The notes under the pieces: generated by a model
The model's input: the letters and a program-made list of their open reading frames with translations, nothing else
Database searches by the model: none
Told to the model about the DNA's origin: nothing
NCBI GenBank assembly: GCA_963824985.1
Contig: CAWGRQ010000025.1
Span: 193,392-257,391, forward strand
Length of the DNA stretch: 64,000 bases
Reading direction: 5' to 3'
DNA from: JAFNAG01 sp963824985
GTDB taxonomy: Bacteria; Acidobacteriota; UBA6911
Position numbers and translations under genes: made by a program
Part shown: positions 1 through 9,078 of the stretch, one piece after another
How positions within the stretch are numbered: position 1 is the first letter of the stretch
How the letters are laid out: each line of letters starts with the position of its first letter

Positions 1-1896
1 ATCGTTTTTTCAGGGAATCGATCCATCCCTTCGGACAGATTACGGGCGCAGCTGCGCAGCACCCGCCCCACGCTCATTTGGGCCCCGTGGACGGCAACGG
101 GAGCCTATGTTCCTGAAAATGTGCGTGCGGACCTCGATGCGCTACGGGGCTATTATCAGTCACGGGGGTTTGCTGCGGTAGCCATTGACCAGCCGCAAGT
201 GGTAGTGAGCGAATTCAAGAGGCGTTGGTGGCTGCCCTGGCCGGGAGTCGGCGGGCCGAAACAGAAACTGTCGATCCTGATTCCGGTCACGGAAGGGCCC
301 GCATTTCAGCTGGTTTCGGTCGACAGCGAAGGCCCCGGGAAGTTTGCAGCAGCTGAAATCAAAGCCATCCTCGCCTCGCTGAAGACTCCCGCTCCCTATG
401 ATGCCTCGATGCTCGAAGCCGCGCGACAAAAGATGGTTGACGCCCTCGGCCATGCGGGCTACGCGTTGGCGCAGGTGCAGCTTGAACAGGACATTCGCGA
501 TCGTGATGCCACAGTACGCGCCCGTTTCCGGATCCAGGCCGGCGATCCGGTGACCATCGGGCGGATCAGTTTTTCGGGCAATGTAAGGCTTCGGGACAAG
601 TTCCTGCGCCGGGAACTGGCCTTGAGCGAGGAGGAGATTTACGATGCCGCAAAGCTGGACGAGAGTATCCGCCGCCTGAACCGCAGCGGCATGATTCAAC
701 CCTGTCAGCGTTCGGACGTTGCCCTGGAGATGAACGAGAGGACCGGGGCGCTCGATGTCGTGTTCAAGGTCAAAGAAAAACCCCGGCAGGGGATATACGC
801 CACGGGCGGAACCGGTGGTATCGGCGGCGGGTATCTGGGAGCGCTTTACAGCGCCTTCGACCTTCTGGGACTGGGAGAGTCGCTCACCATGGAACTGGAT
901 GGCGGCGCGGCGCAATCCAATTTCCTGCTCAATATTCTCGGCACCCGATTCCTCGGATTGCCGTTCACGCTTGGCCTCTCCGTGTTTCACCGGGCAACAA
1001 ACATTAATGTCGCCAGTATCGTCCCGGACACGGGTGACCTGGTCCACCTGTTCAGGCACCGCTCGTCAGGCGTGGGCTTGTCGGGCGCCTACACGGTGAC
1101 TTCGCGGATCCAGGCCGGGCTTGGAGCTCAATTCGAGAGGCTGTCGGTCTCGGAGGCGGCCCCCGCCGCCGGAGCTTCCGCACCGGAGACGGTGCAGAAG
1201 CGGACGGAACTGACGCCATCCCTTCTTTTCGATACCACCCGGGGAGATGGTCCCGTGATGCGAGGCATCCGGTTTTCGTTGTCGGATTCCTGGGCCGGCT
1301 CCATGTTTCTCCGTTCCATAGATTCGACGGCACAATCGTTCCGCTATTCGCAGTACCTGAGGGATCCGCTTACGAACGGGCGGAATTCCTTTGCCTTCCA
1401 TCTCCTGGGAGCGCGGACCCGCCCCTGGAATGGAGTCCCGCTGACACCGGATCGCCGCTTCTTTCCCGGAGATGAGCTGGTGCGCGGCTTCCGCCGGGGC
1501 GGTCTGGCTCCGTGGGCTTATTCATCGGCGACAGGCGGTGCTCCGGGACCGGTCGGCGCCGACACGGTGCTGGGATTGTCGGCGGAGTACCGGATTCCAA
1601 TCCAGGGGCCACTGAGTGCGGCGGCTTTTCTCGATCTGGGCTGGAGCCGCCTGTCGCGCAAGAGCGCAGACCTGGATTCCGGTAACCGCCTCATTACCGC
1701 CACCAACGGGATCCTGCGCGCCTCGATTGGAGGGGAGTTGCGGCTGCAGCTCCCGGTGCTTCACCGGCCGGGCCGCCTGATTTTCTCCTGGAACCCGCTC
1801 CGCCTCGAAACGCTTATCCGGGGGATCTCGTCTCCTTTCAAGCTTGCTGATCCCCGCGGCTCCATTCGCTTCGCTCTGGGCGACCGATTCCACTGA
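1..1896 (+). CDS. Omp85/BamA-TamA family outer membrane protein, 5'-truncated by the window edge
   Basis: The frame is open from the first base, so the start lies upstream; 631 codons are visible. The N-terminal half has POTRA-like repeats, recognisable by F-S-G-N followed by an R-G-F-A or A-G-Y-A step (roughly residues 1-80, 80-165 and 170-260). The C-terminal half alternates like a transmembrane beta-barrel and carries the Omp85 loop motif V-R-G-F near residue 495. Members insert or export beta-barrel proteins or other substrates at the outer membrane. It could be BamA, TamA or a more specialised Omp85 transporter; the missing N-terminus prevents a choice. The family is clear, the subfamily is not. 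Confidence 0.85.
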   Translation: MVFSGNRSIPSDRLRAQLRSTRPTLIWAPWTATGAYVPENVRADLDALRGYYQSRGFAAVAIDQPQVVVSEFKRRWWLPWPGVGGPKQKLSILIPVTEGPAFQLVSVDSEGPGKFAAAEIKAILASLKTPAPYDASMLEAARQKMVDALGHAGYALAQVQLEQDIRDRDATVRARFRIQAGDPVTIGRISFSGNVRLRDKFLRRELALSEEEIYDAAKLDESIRRLNRSGMIQPCQRSDVALEMNERTGALDVVFKVKEKPRQGIYATGGTGGIGGGYLGALYSAFDLLGLGESLTMELDGGAAQSNFLLNILGTRFLGLPFTLGLSVFHRATNINVASIVPDTGDLVHLFRHRSSGVGLSGAYTVTSRIQAGLGAQFERLSVSEAAPAAGASAPETVQKRTELTPSLLFDTTRGDGPVMRGIRFSLSDSWAGSMFLRSIDSTAQSFRYSQYLRDPLTNGRNSFAFHLLGARTRPWNGVPLTPDRRFFPGDELVRGFRRGGLAPWAYSSATGGAPGPVGADTVLGLSAEYRIPIQGPLSAAAFLDLGWSRLSRKSADLDSGNRLITATNGILRASIGGELRLQLPVLHRPGRLIFSWNPLRLETLIRGISSPFKLADPRGSIRFALGDRFH

Positions 1897-2213
1897 GGGT
1901 TTCCCCGCGACCTCAATGCTGTTCGCTTAAGCCCGATTCAGGAAAGCAGGCCACAGATCCCCAGATTTCACTATGACTTATTTCATTGGATCGGCCTTTT
2001 CGGGGACAATCTGTGTAATCCGTGCAGTCCTTGGCAAGCCATTTTTGCCGACACGCAGCGCGTCTGCCGTAAGTAAACGGCATTGGTGCTGACGCCTGAG
2101 AGGCGGAGGCCTGATCGCGATTAAACTGTTACCATCGGGCCGGGAGGCGGTGCAAAATAACTCGTGAATTTTCCTGCCGCGGCGAGTAATGTTTCCGGTT
2201 TGATTTCGGAGGA
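1897..2213. other. Intergenic region, no gene seen
   Basis: About 320 bases between the Omp85 gene and the next membrane protein. I see no convincing reading frame, tRNA or strong terminator. A GGAGGA purine run at 2208-2213 abuts the next start. Confidence 0.4.
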
Positions 2214-3503
2214 ATGGTGACCCTGCCATCATCAGCGCTGACCCAGCGACACATCTTTCTGTTCTGGGTTCCTCTGGCAGCCAGCTGGTTGCTCATGTGC
2301 GCCGAAGTTCCCATATTGCAGGCCGCGATTGCCCGGCTGTCGGACATGCAGACGCAACTGGCGGCCTTCGGGATCGTCATGAGCCTGGAGATAGCCATCG
2401 AAAGCCCGGTGATCATGCTCCTGGCCACCAGCACGGCACTGTCCACCAGCCACCGGAATTACCTTGCGCTGCGCCGGTTCATGATCTGGACAAACGTCTT
2501 CGGCACCGTTGTGGCCCTCCTGATGGCATTCACGCCGCTTTTTGACCTGATCGTGCTCAAGCTGATGGACATTCCGCCCGCGATCGCCGCGGCGGCACGT
2601 CCGGGTCTCGGCATCATGACTCTCTGGACGGCCGCCATCGGTGTGCGCCGCTTTTACCAGGGGGTGATGATACGGCACGGACGAACGCGGTCGATTGGGT
2701 ACGGCACGATCGCGCGGCTGGCGTCATCGGGTGGAACCGGGATTTTGCTCGCGCTGCTGACGCACCTGCCGGGCGTTTACGTCGGCAGCATTGCGCTCAT
2801 GGCGGGGGTCATCGTCGAAGCGATGTTCGCGGCTCTGGTAGTGCGGCCGACCGTGCGCCGCATCGTAAGCGGCACGCTGGAGCAGAGCGCGGAAGATCTG
2901 AGCGTGGGGGATGTCCTTCGTTATCATGCTCCGCTCGCGGCCACGTCGCTGCTTACGCTTCTCGCGCAACCGCTCATCGGGGCGGCGCTGGCACGCATGC
3001 CCGACCCGGCCGCGAACCTGGCGGCCTGGCCGGTCATCTGGGGGATCCTCGCCATCTTCCGGAGCCCGGCCTATGCTTTGCCGGAAGCCGTAATCGCCCT
3101 GGTTACCGAAAGCCGCCTCAAGGAGGCGGTGTGGAAATTCTGCCTCTATACGGGAATCGCTTCATCCGCAGCCATGCTGCTGCTGGCAGCGACGCCGCTG
3201 TCAGGGTTTTATCTGCACACTATAGTCGGCCTCCCGGAGCCGCTTGCCCGCATCGTCGTCCCCGGCCTCGTGCTCGGTCTGGCGCTTCCATTCATCAATT
3301 CGATTCACAGCTGGCTGCGGGGCCTTTTGATGGCAAGCCACTCAACCGGAGTCATTTACAGGGGCATGGGGCTAAACCTGGCAGCTACGGCGGCCCTGGT
3401 CGTCACCGGGGTGTACATGGATACCCCCGGTGCGGCTACGGCTATGATCGCCTTGACCGCAGCCTATCTTCTCGAGATTTATTACCTCCGTGCGAGGGGA
3501 TAA
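2214..3503 (+). CDS. Polytopic membrane protein, MATE/MOP-superfamily-like exporter
   Basis: A 429-residue protein with about 12 hydrophobic segments and short charged loops, the size and layout of MATE/MOP-type exporters (a resemblance to the ANKH branch is possible). No single signature motif allows a substrate to be named. The chosen ATG lies directly behind GGAGGA, which is too close for an ideal ribosome site, so the GTG at 2217 or a later start is possible. Its 3' end overlaps the convergent M81 gene by 22 bases, so the two transcripts run into each other. Membrane location is clear; transport function is inferred from topology only. Confidence 0.6.
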   Translation: MVTLPSSALTQRHIFLFWVPLAASWLLMCAEVPILQAAIARLSDMQTQLAAFGIVMSLEIAIESPVIMLLATSTALSTSHRNYLALRRFMIWTNVFGTVVALLMAFTPLFDLIVLKLMDIPPAIAAAARPGLGIMTLWTAAIGVRRFYQGVMIRHGRTRSIGYGTIARLASSGGTGILLALLTHLPGVYVGSIALMAGVIVEAMFAALVVRPTVRRIVSGTLEQSAEDLSVGDVLRYHAPLAATSLLTLLAQPLIGAALARMPDPAANLAAWPVIWGILAIFRSPAYALPEAVIALVTESRLKEAVWKFCLYTGIASSAAMLLLAATPLSGFYLHTIVGLPEPLARIVVPGLVLGLALPFINSIHSWLRGLLMASHSTGVIYRGMGLNLAATAALVVTGVYMDTPGAATAMIALTAAYLLEIYYLRARG

Positions 3504-5020
3504 AGATCCTTGGGGATATTCTGGTATGGGATCGTGGAAAGATCCGCCGGCCCGAGTCCCGGGGCGTCGACTTCGAAGATGGCGCCGGCCAACCCGTTTT
3601 CGTAATAGCCGCGCCTGAAGTGCACCCGCGATTTCAAAACTATGATGTCAAGGTCGGCAAGCTTGATGCCCAGGGGAGGGAATATCCCGGTATCGGTTGC
3701 CTCATGCAACAGCGGGGTCAGGATGACCCGGTTGTTGTCCCCAAAGCGCAGGACCACCGCCCTTTCGAAACGCGCATAACGGCCCAGGAAATCCACCGTG
3801 CCCGTGATACTGACCGGCTTGCCGGAGAATGCATCGGCATATCCGCCGACGTTGACGGTGACGGTGTCACCGACTTTGGCTTTGGCCGCGATCTCGTTGA
3901 CCGCCTTTTCGTCGGCGATGGTGGTAATGCAGAAGTTTTTGGCTCCCTGTCGGATCAGTTCCTCCAGAATCTGGGAGGAATTCCCGGTCCGGTCTGAGTG
4001 GTCGGCAATAACGACGGGTTTCTTGCCCGCGCGAGCTGCCGCAATCGCCAAGGCCACTCCCTCTTTAGTTTTGGGGAGCTTCTTGCCTGCAAACTGCTCC
4101 CGGATTCTCCAGATGTAATCGGACATGTCATCGGCGATCTGATCCGCCAGCTTCCGGTCATTATTGGTGACCACCATGACCGTGGCCCCGACATCCGGAA
4201 CATCAGCGTATGCGAAGCCGAAGGCGACCGACACGTAGACATCCCGCGTGCGCTCCTCCCACTTGCGGGCGCGCTCCATGATGTCCATGGCCGGAGACAT
4301 GTCTGTCCCCTGGAACACGCTGGGAGTGATGATCCCCGGTTTACGGGTGGCCATAACCGGCTTGTAGCCGCCGCGCACGGTGCGGATCATGATGCGCGCG
4401 GCACGTTCCCCCTGCAGCGCAACGTCGTAATGGGGGTAGCGTTTGATGATGAAAACGGCGTTGGCGGCGTCGGAAAGCTCATGGTCTTCGTTCGCGTGGA
4501 GGTCGAGGGTGATGAAAATCGGGATGGACCCTACCGCCTGGCGCAGGCGCCGCACCATTTCCGCCTCCGGCTTGGGCACGCCGGTGACCGCCATCGCGCC
4601 GTGGAGAGCAAGATAGACGCCATCCAGACGGCCGGCCCGCTTCAGATCATCCGCCATGCCGGCGGTGTATTTATCGAACGCTTCCCGGGTGACCCAGCTC
4701 CCCGAAGATCCCCCCTTGGCGTCGCGGGGCGAATAGATCCCGATGAGTTCTACTCCATCGTATTCGCGCGCGGCGTCCACAAACCCCCTTATGTACCCGC
4801 CCGCCCGGAGAACTTCGTCCCCTCGGATCGGCGGACCATAGAACTCCCATTCCGCAATGCCGGTCGGCGACGGGCAGAATGTGCACGTTTCATGAGAAAA
4901 GGTGGCAACGGCGATGCGTATGGGAGTTTTTGCGGCCGGCGCCTGGGAACGCAATTCGGTACAGGCGCTCGGGCACGAGGCAATAATGATAATCACGAAC
5001 AGCAGCTTTCGAAGCTTCAT
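3482..5020 (-). CDS. M81 family (MlrC/microcystinase-type) metallopeptidase, predicted lipoprotein
   Basis: 512 residues from the ATG at 5020, chosen because GAGGAG lies just upstream and a signal peptide follows (M-K-L-R-K-L-L-F). I-A-S-C within the first 20 residues fits a lipobox, with P-S-A-C as an alternative. The mature part has the M81 hallmarks: H-G-A-M, the zinc-site D-L-H-A-N, and R-Y-P-H-Y-D. The family includes MlrC, which finishes microcystin breakdown, and many uncharacterised hydrolases; the physiological substrate here is unknown. The start region is duplicated just upstream as a decayed copy (5126-5338). The 3' end overlaps the convergent MATE-like gene. Confidence 0.85.
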   Translation of the reverse strand: MKLRKLLFVIIIIASCPSACTELRSQAPAAKTPIRIAVATFSHETCTFCPSPTGIAEWEFYGPPIRGDEVLRAGGYIRGFVDAAREYDGVELIGIYSPRDAKGGSSGSWVTREAFDKYTAGMADDLKRAGRLDGVYLALHGAMAVTGVPKPEAEMVRRLRQAVGSIPIFITLDLHANEDHELSDAANAVFIIKRYPHYDVALQGERAARIMIRTVRGGYKPVMATRKPGIITPSVFQGTDMSPAMDIMERARKWEERTRDVYVSVAFGFAYADVPDVGATVMVVTNNDRKLADQIADDMSDYIWRIREQFAGKKLPKTKEGVALAIAAARAGKKPVVIADHSDRTGNSSQILEELIRQGAKNFCITTIADEKAVNEIAAKAKVGDTVTVNVGGYADAFSGKPVSITGTVDFLGRYARFERAVVLRFGDNNRVILTPLLHEATDTGIFPPLGIKLADLDIIVLKSRVHFRRGYYENGLAGAIFEVDAPGLGPADLSTIPYQNIPKDLYPLARR

Positions 5021-5046
5021 GGCATTCTCCTCCGGCACTCGGGAGC

Positions 5047-5125
5047 AAAAAGGAGGCATTCCTGATTTTTGGCCATTCCCTGGTCAATAGGCATGTTACA
5101 CGATAACCAGGAATGTCCCCTTTTT
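5047..5125. repeat. Inverted repeat of the AAAAAGG...ATTCC family, copy 1
   Basis: A hairpin-forming unit with a left arm at 5047-5066 and right arm at 5107-5125 (mirror of AAAAAGGGGACATTCC). It lies directly upstream of the M81 ribosome site. Related units are at 5373-5455 and 31282-31367. It resembles REP/MITE-type elements; no transposase is present here. Confidence 0.6.
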
Positions 5126-5338
5126 GCCGGATTTCGTCGCCGCATACCGCCGGGCCGCAAGACTCCTGTTCGGCAAAGCCAGTCGCTTTCGGCCAGAAGG
5201 CACACACGTCTCACGCTAGAAGGTGACGGCGGTGCTTGTCGGCGACTTTGCCGCTCGCGTTTGGGAATGCAATTCAGTACAGGCGCTCGCGCCCAAAGCG
5301 ATAATGATCATCAGGAACAATAACTTTCGCAGATTCAT
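5126..5338 (-). pseudogene. Decayed tandem copy of the 5' end of the M81 gene
   Basis: Reading leftward from 5338, M-N-L-R-K-L-L-F and C-T-E-L-H-S-Q match the leader of the intact M81 gene (M-K-L-R-K-L-L-F, C-T-E-L-R-S-Q). The frame stops near 5216, and homology resumes in another frame up to about 5120 (P-K-A-T-G-F-A-E against P-S-P-T-G-I-A-E). Only about the first 70 codons remain. The hairpin upstream of the gene is duplicated as well, so 5126-5455 is a shifted copy of roughly 4790-5125. It is not expected to make a protein. Confidence 0.75.
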
Positions 5339-5372
5339 GGCTACTCTCCTCCGATAGTCGTATGAAAAAGGG

Positions 5373-5455
5373 AAAAAAAGGGGACATTCCGGATTTCCGG
5401 CCAAGACCTTTTCAACAGGCATGTTATGCAATAATTCGGAATGTCCCCTTTTTTT
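5373..5455. repeat. Inverted repeat of the AAAAAGG...ATTCC family, copy 2
   Basis: The arms at 5373-5393 and 5436-5455 are nearly perfect complements, ending in a run of seven T. Transcribed in either direction it would form a hairpin followed by U residues, so it could also act as a bidirectional terminator. It is the duplicate of the unit at 5047-5125. Confidence 0.7.
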
Positions 5456-5581
5456 GTGGGTGCCCGGGTCCCAAGATAGGTATTTCAGGCCGGGGTTGCA
5501 ATTGAAATCCGCCGCAATCGATTCTGTTGAAACTTGGCCTTTCCAATATCATCTACTGAATCAGCGCAAAGGAGGAGGCCA

Positions 5582-6498
5582 ATGTTGCGAAAAACTGCCT
5601 ATTTGTTGTTCGCATTGATGTTAGTGTCTATTTCTGCCTGCAACACTACCGGTAACCAGCAGGCCCAGAATCAGGCTTCGACGGCACAGCCGCCGGCCTC
5701 CCAGCCGCCCGGGCTAGAGCCCCGGCTCAGCAGCCCGAGACTGCCGCCAGGCCGGAAACGCCTGCCGCCCCGGCGGAAGCACCGAAACCTGTGCCGCGCC
5801 GTCCCGCCAGCCAGCCGGCCGCACCGGCTTCAGTTTCTCAGACCACGGCGCCCCCTGCGGCAGCAAGTGTGCAACCGAAGACCGAGATTCCGGTCACGGC
5901 CCCGGCGAAACCGGCGGTCGAGCCCCCGCCGCCGCCCGTAATTCCCCCTCCACCTCCCCCTCCACCTCCCCCTCCACCTCCCCCGCCTCCCATCATAGTT
6001 ACCTCCGGCACCCGCCTGGAGATTCGCTTGCTCGATCCGATCAGCTCGGCCGACAACAAGACCGGCGACCGGTTCAAAGCCACTTTGGATCGGGACATTG
6101 AAGTGGACGGCAAGGTGGTGGCCCCGCGGGGCAGTGTGGTTACGGGGAAGCTGATCGAAGTCAAACAGCCTGGACGAGTGGAAGGGCGAGCCGCCCTCTC
6201 CATGGCCTTGACCAACATCACCATCGGAAATACAACTTACGAAATCAAGACCAACACCCTGGCTTTTGAAGCTGAAAAGAGTACCAAGGAAGATGCCACT
6301 AAAATCGGTATTGGCGCCGGCATCGGAGCTGTTATCGGCGCCATCGCCGGGGGAGGCAAGGGGGCTGCCATCGGCGCCGCGGTCGGCGGCGGAGCAGGCA
6401 CGGCGACGGTGCTCGCGACCAAAGGGAAGGATGTCAAGTTCCCGGTGGAGGAGCGCTTCAGCTTCGTGCTGGGCAACAGTCTCCAGATCAAGAACTGA
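5582..6498 (+). CDS. Glycine-zipper lipoprotein with proline-rich linker, interrupted by a frameshift
   Basis: An ATG at 5582 with GGAGGAGG at 5571-5578 begins a lipoprotein signal (lipobox-like I-S-A-C at residues 17-20). After about 40 codons the natural A/P/Q-rich reading continues in the frame one base back; the switch fits one lost base near 5700, in a C/G-rich stretch. The second frame runs to 6498: proline linker, a compact domain starting T-S-G-T-R-L-E-I (about 6000-6290), then a glycine zipper (G-I-G-A-G-I-G-A) that may insert in a membrane. The domain resembles Acidobacterial proteins of unknown function. Sequencing error, true mutation and phase variation are all possible. Confidence 0.65.
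5944..5991 (+). repeat. 12-bp tandem repeat encoding polyproline
   Basis: Three exact copies of ccccctccacct (5944-5979) and a fourth degenerate one encode an uninterrupted proline run in the linker of the lipoprotein. Such tracts slip easily and probably vary in length between strains. Confidence 0.85.
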
Positions 6499-6545
6499 AG
6501 ATCCGGCAGCATTGGATGCCACCGGTTATGCAGATTGCTGGTGGC

Positions 6546-8882
6546 TTATTTGATCGCTGGCGCGACCTCGGCAACGGAGAGGTCGCGCCAGTTGAGCCAG
6601 TCGGCTACGGTGTTCTTCCCCGGATCGTTGAAGCACTTCAGGACCAGGTCCCCCTCCTGGTTTGCGCAGGGACTTAAGTCGATGGTAATGTCCTTCCAGA
6701 GCAGGTGCCTGCGCCTGTTGTCGGGATTAAGATACTCCTGAAAGAGCACCGACTCCTTCCCCTGCGATCGCCACGCGACCTCGGCCCAGCCGCCATCCCC
6801 CATGTCGTACATCCAGGAAATATCGAACTGAAGCCTCGAGTTGGGCGGTATGTTCTGGAGTGGAATCGAGACCGTCGATCCTCCTATCTGGGTCAAAATT
6901 TCATTCTCCGAGGTCAGGAAGAAAACCGGAGCTCCGCTCGGCGTGTCAAAATGCTGATAATCCGGGTAAATCTCGGCGCGATTGACATCGTAACGCACTC
7001 CCTCGAGGCTCCGGATTATGCGCCGGGCGGGATCCAGACGCCGCCCCTGGTAATAACGGGTAACGTCGGTGAAGTGTCCGTTCAGGTATTGGAGCAGCCA
7101 CAGGTCGGTGCGATGGCCATAGTCCTCCGGCAGCTTTGCCCCTTCGTCGGCGAAGGACAATTGGGCGAACTCCCGATACAGTTCCCATCCCCCCGCCGGT
7201 TCTTTTTTCAATAGTGGCGCGACCTCGCGCTCGAACGTGGGCAAAAGGTACAGCGTCATCCTGCCGGTGCTCCGGAAATGTTCGGTGACGTCGTACAGGA
7301 CGCGATCGAGATACTGGAGCACGATCACGTCCGAGCGATGGGCAAAATCATTGGGCAATCGTTCGTGATTGTGGGCGAACATGGCCCGGACTCGAGTCCC
7401 CGGGTAAAACAATTCAAACAGCTGTCCCCGGTCGATGGGAGGGGCCGACAGGAGTTTGGAAATCCCTTCATCGAAGGCCGGCAAAAAAAACAACGTCACT
7501 TGCGGGGGAAGGGTGGGATGGAGTTGACGGAAGTCCTCGAGACAGGAATGAAGGATATCGGATTGATAGGCGGCATCCGATGAATTGACATAGCTTCGGG
7601 TCTGGAACAGGGATGAGAACAGGATCGGGAATGCCAGCAGCGCTGGAAGCGCGGGACCGGCGAGCCATCGGAATTTCCCGGCCGTGCGCGACCGGAGACT
7701 CTCCGCGAAGCCTCCAAATGCCAAAGCCAGACCGAGCAGAGGAAGGTACAGATACCACTTCCCCAACCGGTTCGACAACAACAAGGCCGGCAGGTTCAGG
7801 CCGGCAAACCATACGATCCCTGACCATTCAACGACCGACAGCCGGCCGCGACGTTTCAACACGTCGTTGCCCCACAGGATGAGCAGACCGGCCATCAGGC
7901 CGAGCGCCAGCGCGCGGTTCCGTTCGGCATGCGGGATGCTCAGTGTGTCGGGGAGGTTGAGGGCCCAATACAGATATTTGATCTTGGCCAGCGGGTTCGA
8001 CAAGGGATTGATACTATAGGCGGCCTGGGCGTCCCTGGTATAGAGCTCCCCGGTCTGATACCAGAAGACGAAAAGACCCGCGAAGGCGACTGCAAGAAAC
8101 AGATAAAAACAGGTCAAAGGAAGCGTCCGCCTGAATGCCGTGATGACACTCCGGCGCGAGAGCGGTTCCCCGGAATCGCGCAGCCCGGCGAGACTCAGCG
8201 CTATCCATATTGCCAGCGGGAAGGTGGTTGCGGCCTCCTTCGTCAATAGCGAGAGCACAAACACGAAAAGGGAAGCACCAATCCAGGGGACGGATTTGCG
8301 CCGGTTTCCCTCAATGGCCAGCAGCAGGGAAAGCAGGAGCAGGAAGGCGAGCAAAAAATCAGACAGGTAGGTGATGTCGTACGTGATCCACCCGGCCACG
8401 GAATGAAAGCCCCAGAAGGAGGCAGCCGCCACGACAGCCGCGGTGCCGGCAAGGATCCTCCTGGCCAGAAGGAAAAACAAAAACGAGTTGGCAAGGTGGA
8501 AGCCAAGGGGAATCAAGTGATAGGGGAGCGGATCTACTCCCAGCCACGGCTTGATCAGCCCCATCAGCCCAAGATTCAGCGGCCGATAGTTTTTTTCAGG
8601 CGTCGGCGCCAGGAGAAACCGCCAGAACTGCGACCAATCTCCGGGAGCGTGAAGCAGGTAGAAGAGGCTGTCATGGGTAAAAAATTTCCGGAAAGAGCCG
8701 GAGAACATCCAGATTTCGACGATAAAAATCAGGATAAGAGCTATCCATTCCCGGTTGTGGAGATTCCAGGGGTGTTGGCGGGCTTTGGCAGCCGGAAAGC
8801 TCGTTGTCGAACCGGGAGAATCAGTCACGATTTTCGATGCCTCAGTTGTTTTCTGTTGGGAAACGTCCTGCTCACATGACAA
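6546..8882 (-). CDS. Large membrane protein with GT-C/PMT-like topology
   Basis: 778 residues. After a charged N-terminus come about 10-12 membrane segments (roughly residues 45-440), with a T-H-D-S-L-F motif in the first outer loop and N-Y-R-P-L shortly after. These features resemble GT-C and TMTC-type lipid-linked sugar transferases, in which an acidic residue in the first loop is catalytic. The C-terminal 300 residues are soluble, probably periplasmic. The frame opens with a TTG at 8882 and has no good ribosome site, so the true start may be later. It heads a block of glycosyltransferases; a role in cell-surface glycan synthesis is inferred. Confidence 0.6.
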   Translation of the reverse strand: MSCEQDVSQQKTTEASKIVTDSPGSTTSFPAAKARQHPWNLHNREWIALILIFIVEIWMFSGSFRKFFTHDSLFYLLHAPGDWSQFWRFLLAPTPEKNYRPLNLGLMGLIKPWLGVDPLPYHLIPLGFHLANSFLFFLLARRILAGTAAVVAAASFWGFHSVAGWITYDITYLSDFLLAFLLLLSLLLAIEGNRRKSVPWIGASLFVFVLSLLTKEAATTFPLAIWIALSLAGLRDSGEPLSRRSVITAFRRTLPLTCFYLFLAVAFAGLFVFWYQTGELYTRDAQAAYSINPLSNPLAKIKYLYWALNLPDTLSIPHAERNRALALGLMAGLLILWGNDVLKRRGRLSVVEWSGIVWFAGLNLPALLLSNRLGKWYLYLPLLGLALAFGGFAESLRSRTAGKFRWLAGPALPALLAFPILFSSLFQTRSYVNSSDAAYQSDILHSCLEDFRQLHPTLPPQVTLFFLPAFDEGISKLLSAPPIDRGQLFELFYPGTRVRAMFAHNHERLPNDFAHRSDVIVLQYLDRVLYDVTEHFRSTGRMTLYLLPTFEREVAPLLKKEPAGGWELYREFAQLSFADEGAKLPEDYGHRTDLWLLQYLNGHFTDVTRYYQGRRLDPARRIIRSLEGVRYDVNRAEIYPDYQHFDTPSGAPVFFLTSENEILTQIGGSTVSIPLQNIPPNSRLQFDISWMYDMGDGGWAEVAWRSQGKESVLFQEYLNPDNRRRHLLWKDITIDLSPCANQEGDLVLKCFNDPGKNTVADWLNWRDLSVAEVAPAIK

Positions 8883-9078
8883 CCTGCGAAATTATTGGCG
8901 ACCGGCAGGTCGTCCCCATCGTGGGTTTGTGAGTTTCTTGACAGAAACAAGTTGCTTTCTCCCGGGGCGATGGGCACGAAATTCATGAAAACTTGTTAAT
9001 CCATTTATCTTTGAGCGCAGGATATGTTAAAAAAAAGGAGAAAATAAGCAACTAATTTCCGCGACGAGGGTTTTTACC

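Noticed and set aside
1897..2213. tRNA or other structured RNA in the larger intergenic gaps
   Set aside because: I found no cloverleaf with a T-loop motif (GGTTCGANTCC) in the gaps I checked, nor a riboswitch-like conserved core.
3131..3997. A 288-codon plus-strand frame crossing the end of the MATE-like gene and the M81 gene
   Set aside because: It overlaps both real genes in other frames and shows no domain of its own.
5373..5455. CRISPR array from the repeated hairpins
   Set aside because: There are only two nearby units, they are palindromic duplicates of a gene-start region, the spacing is irregular and no cas gene is present.
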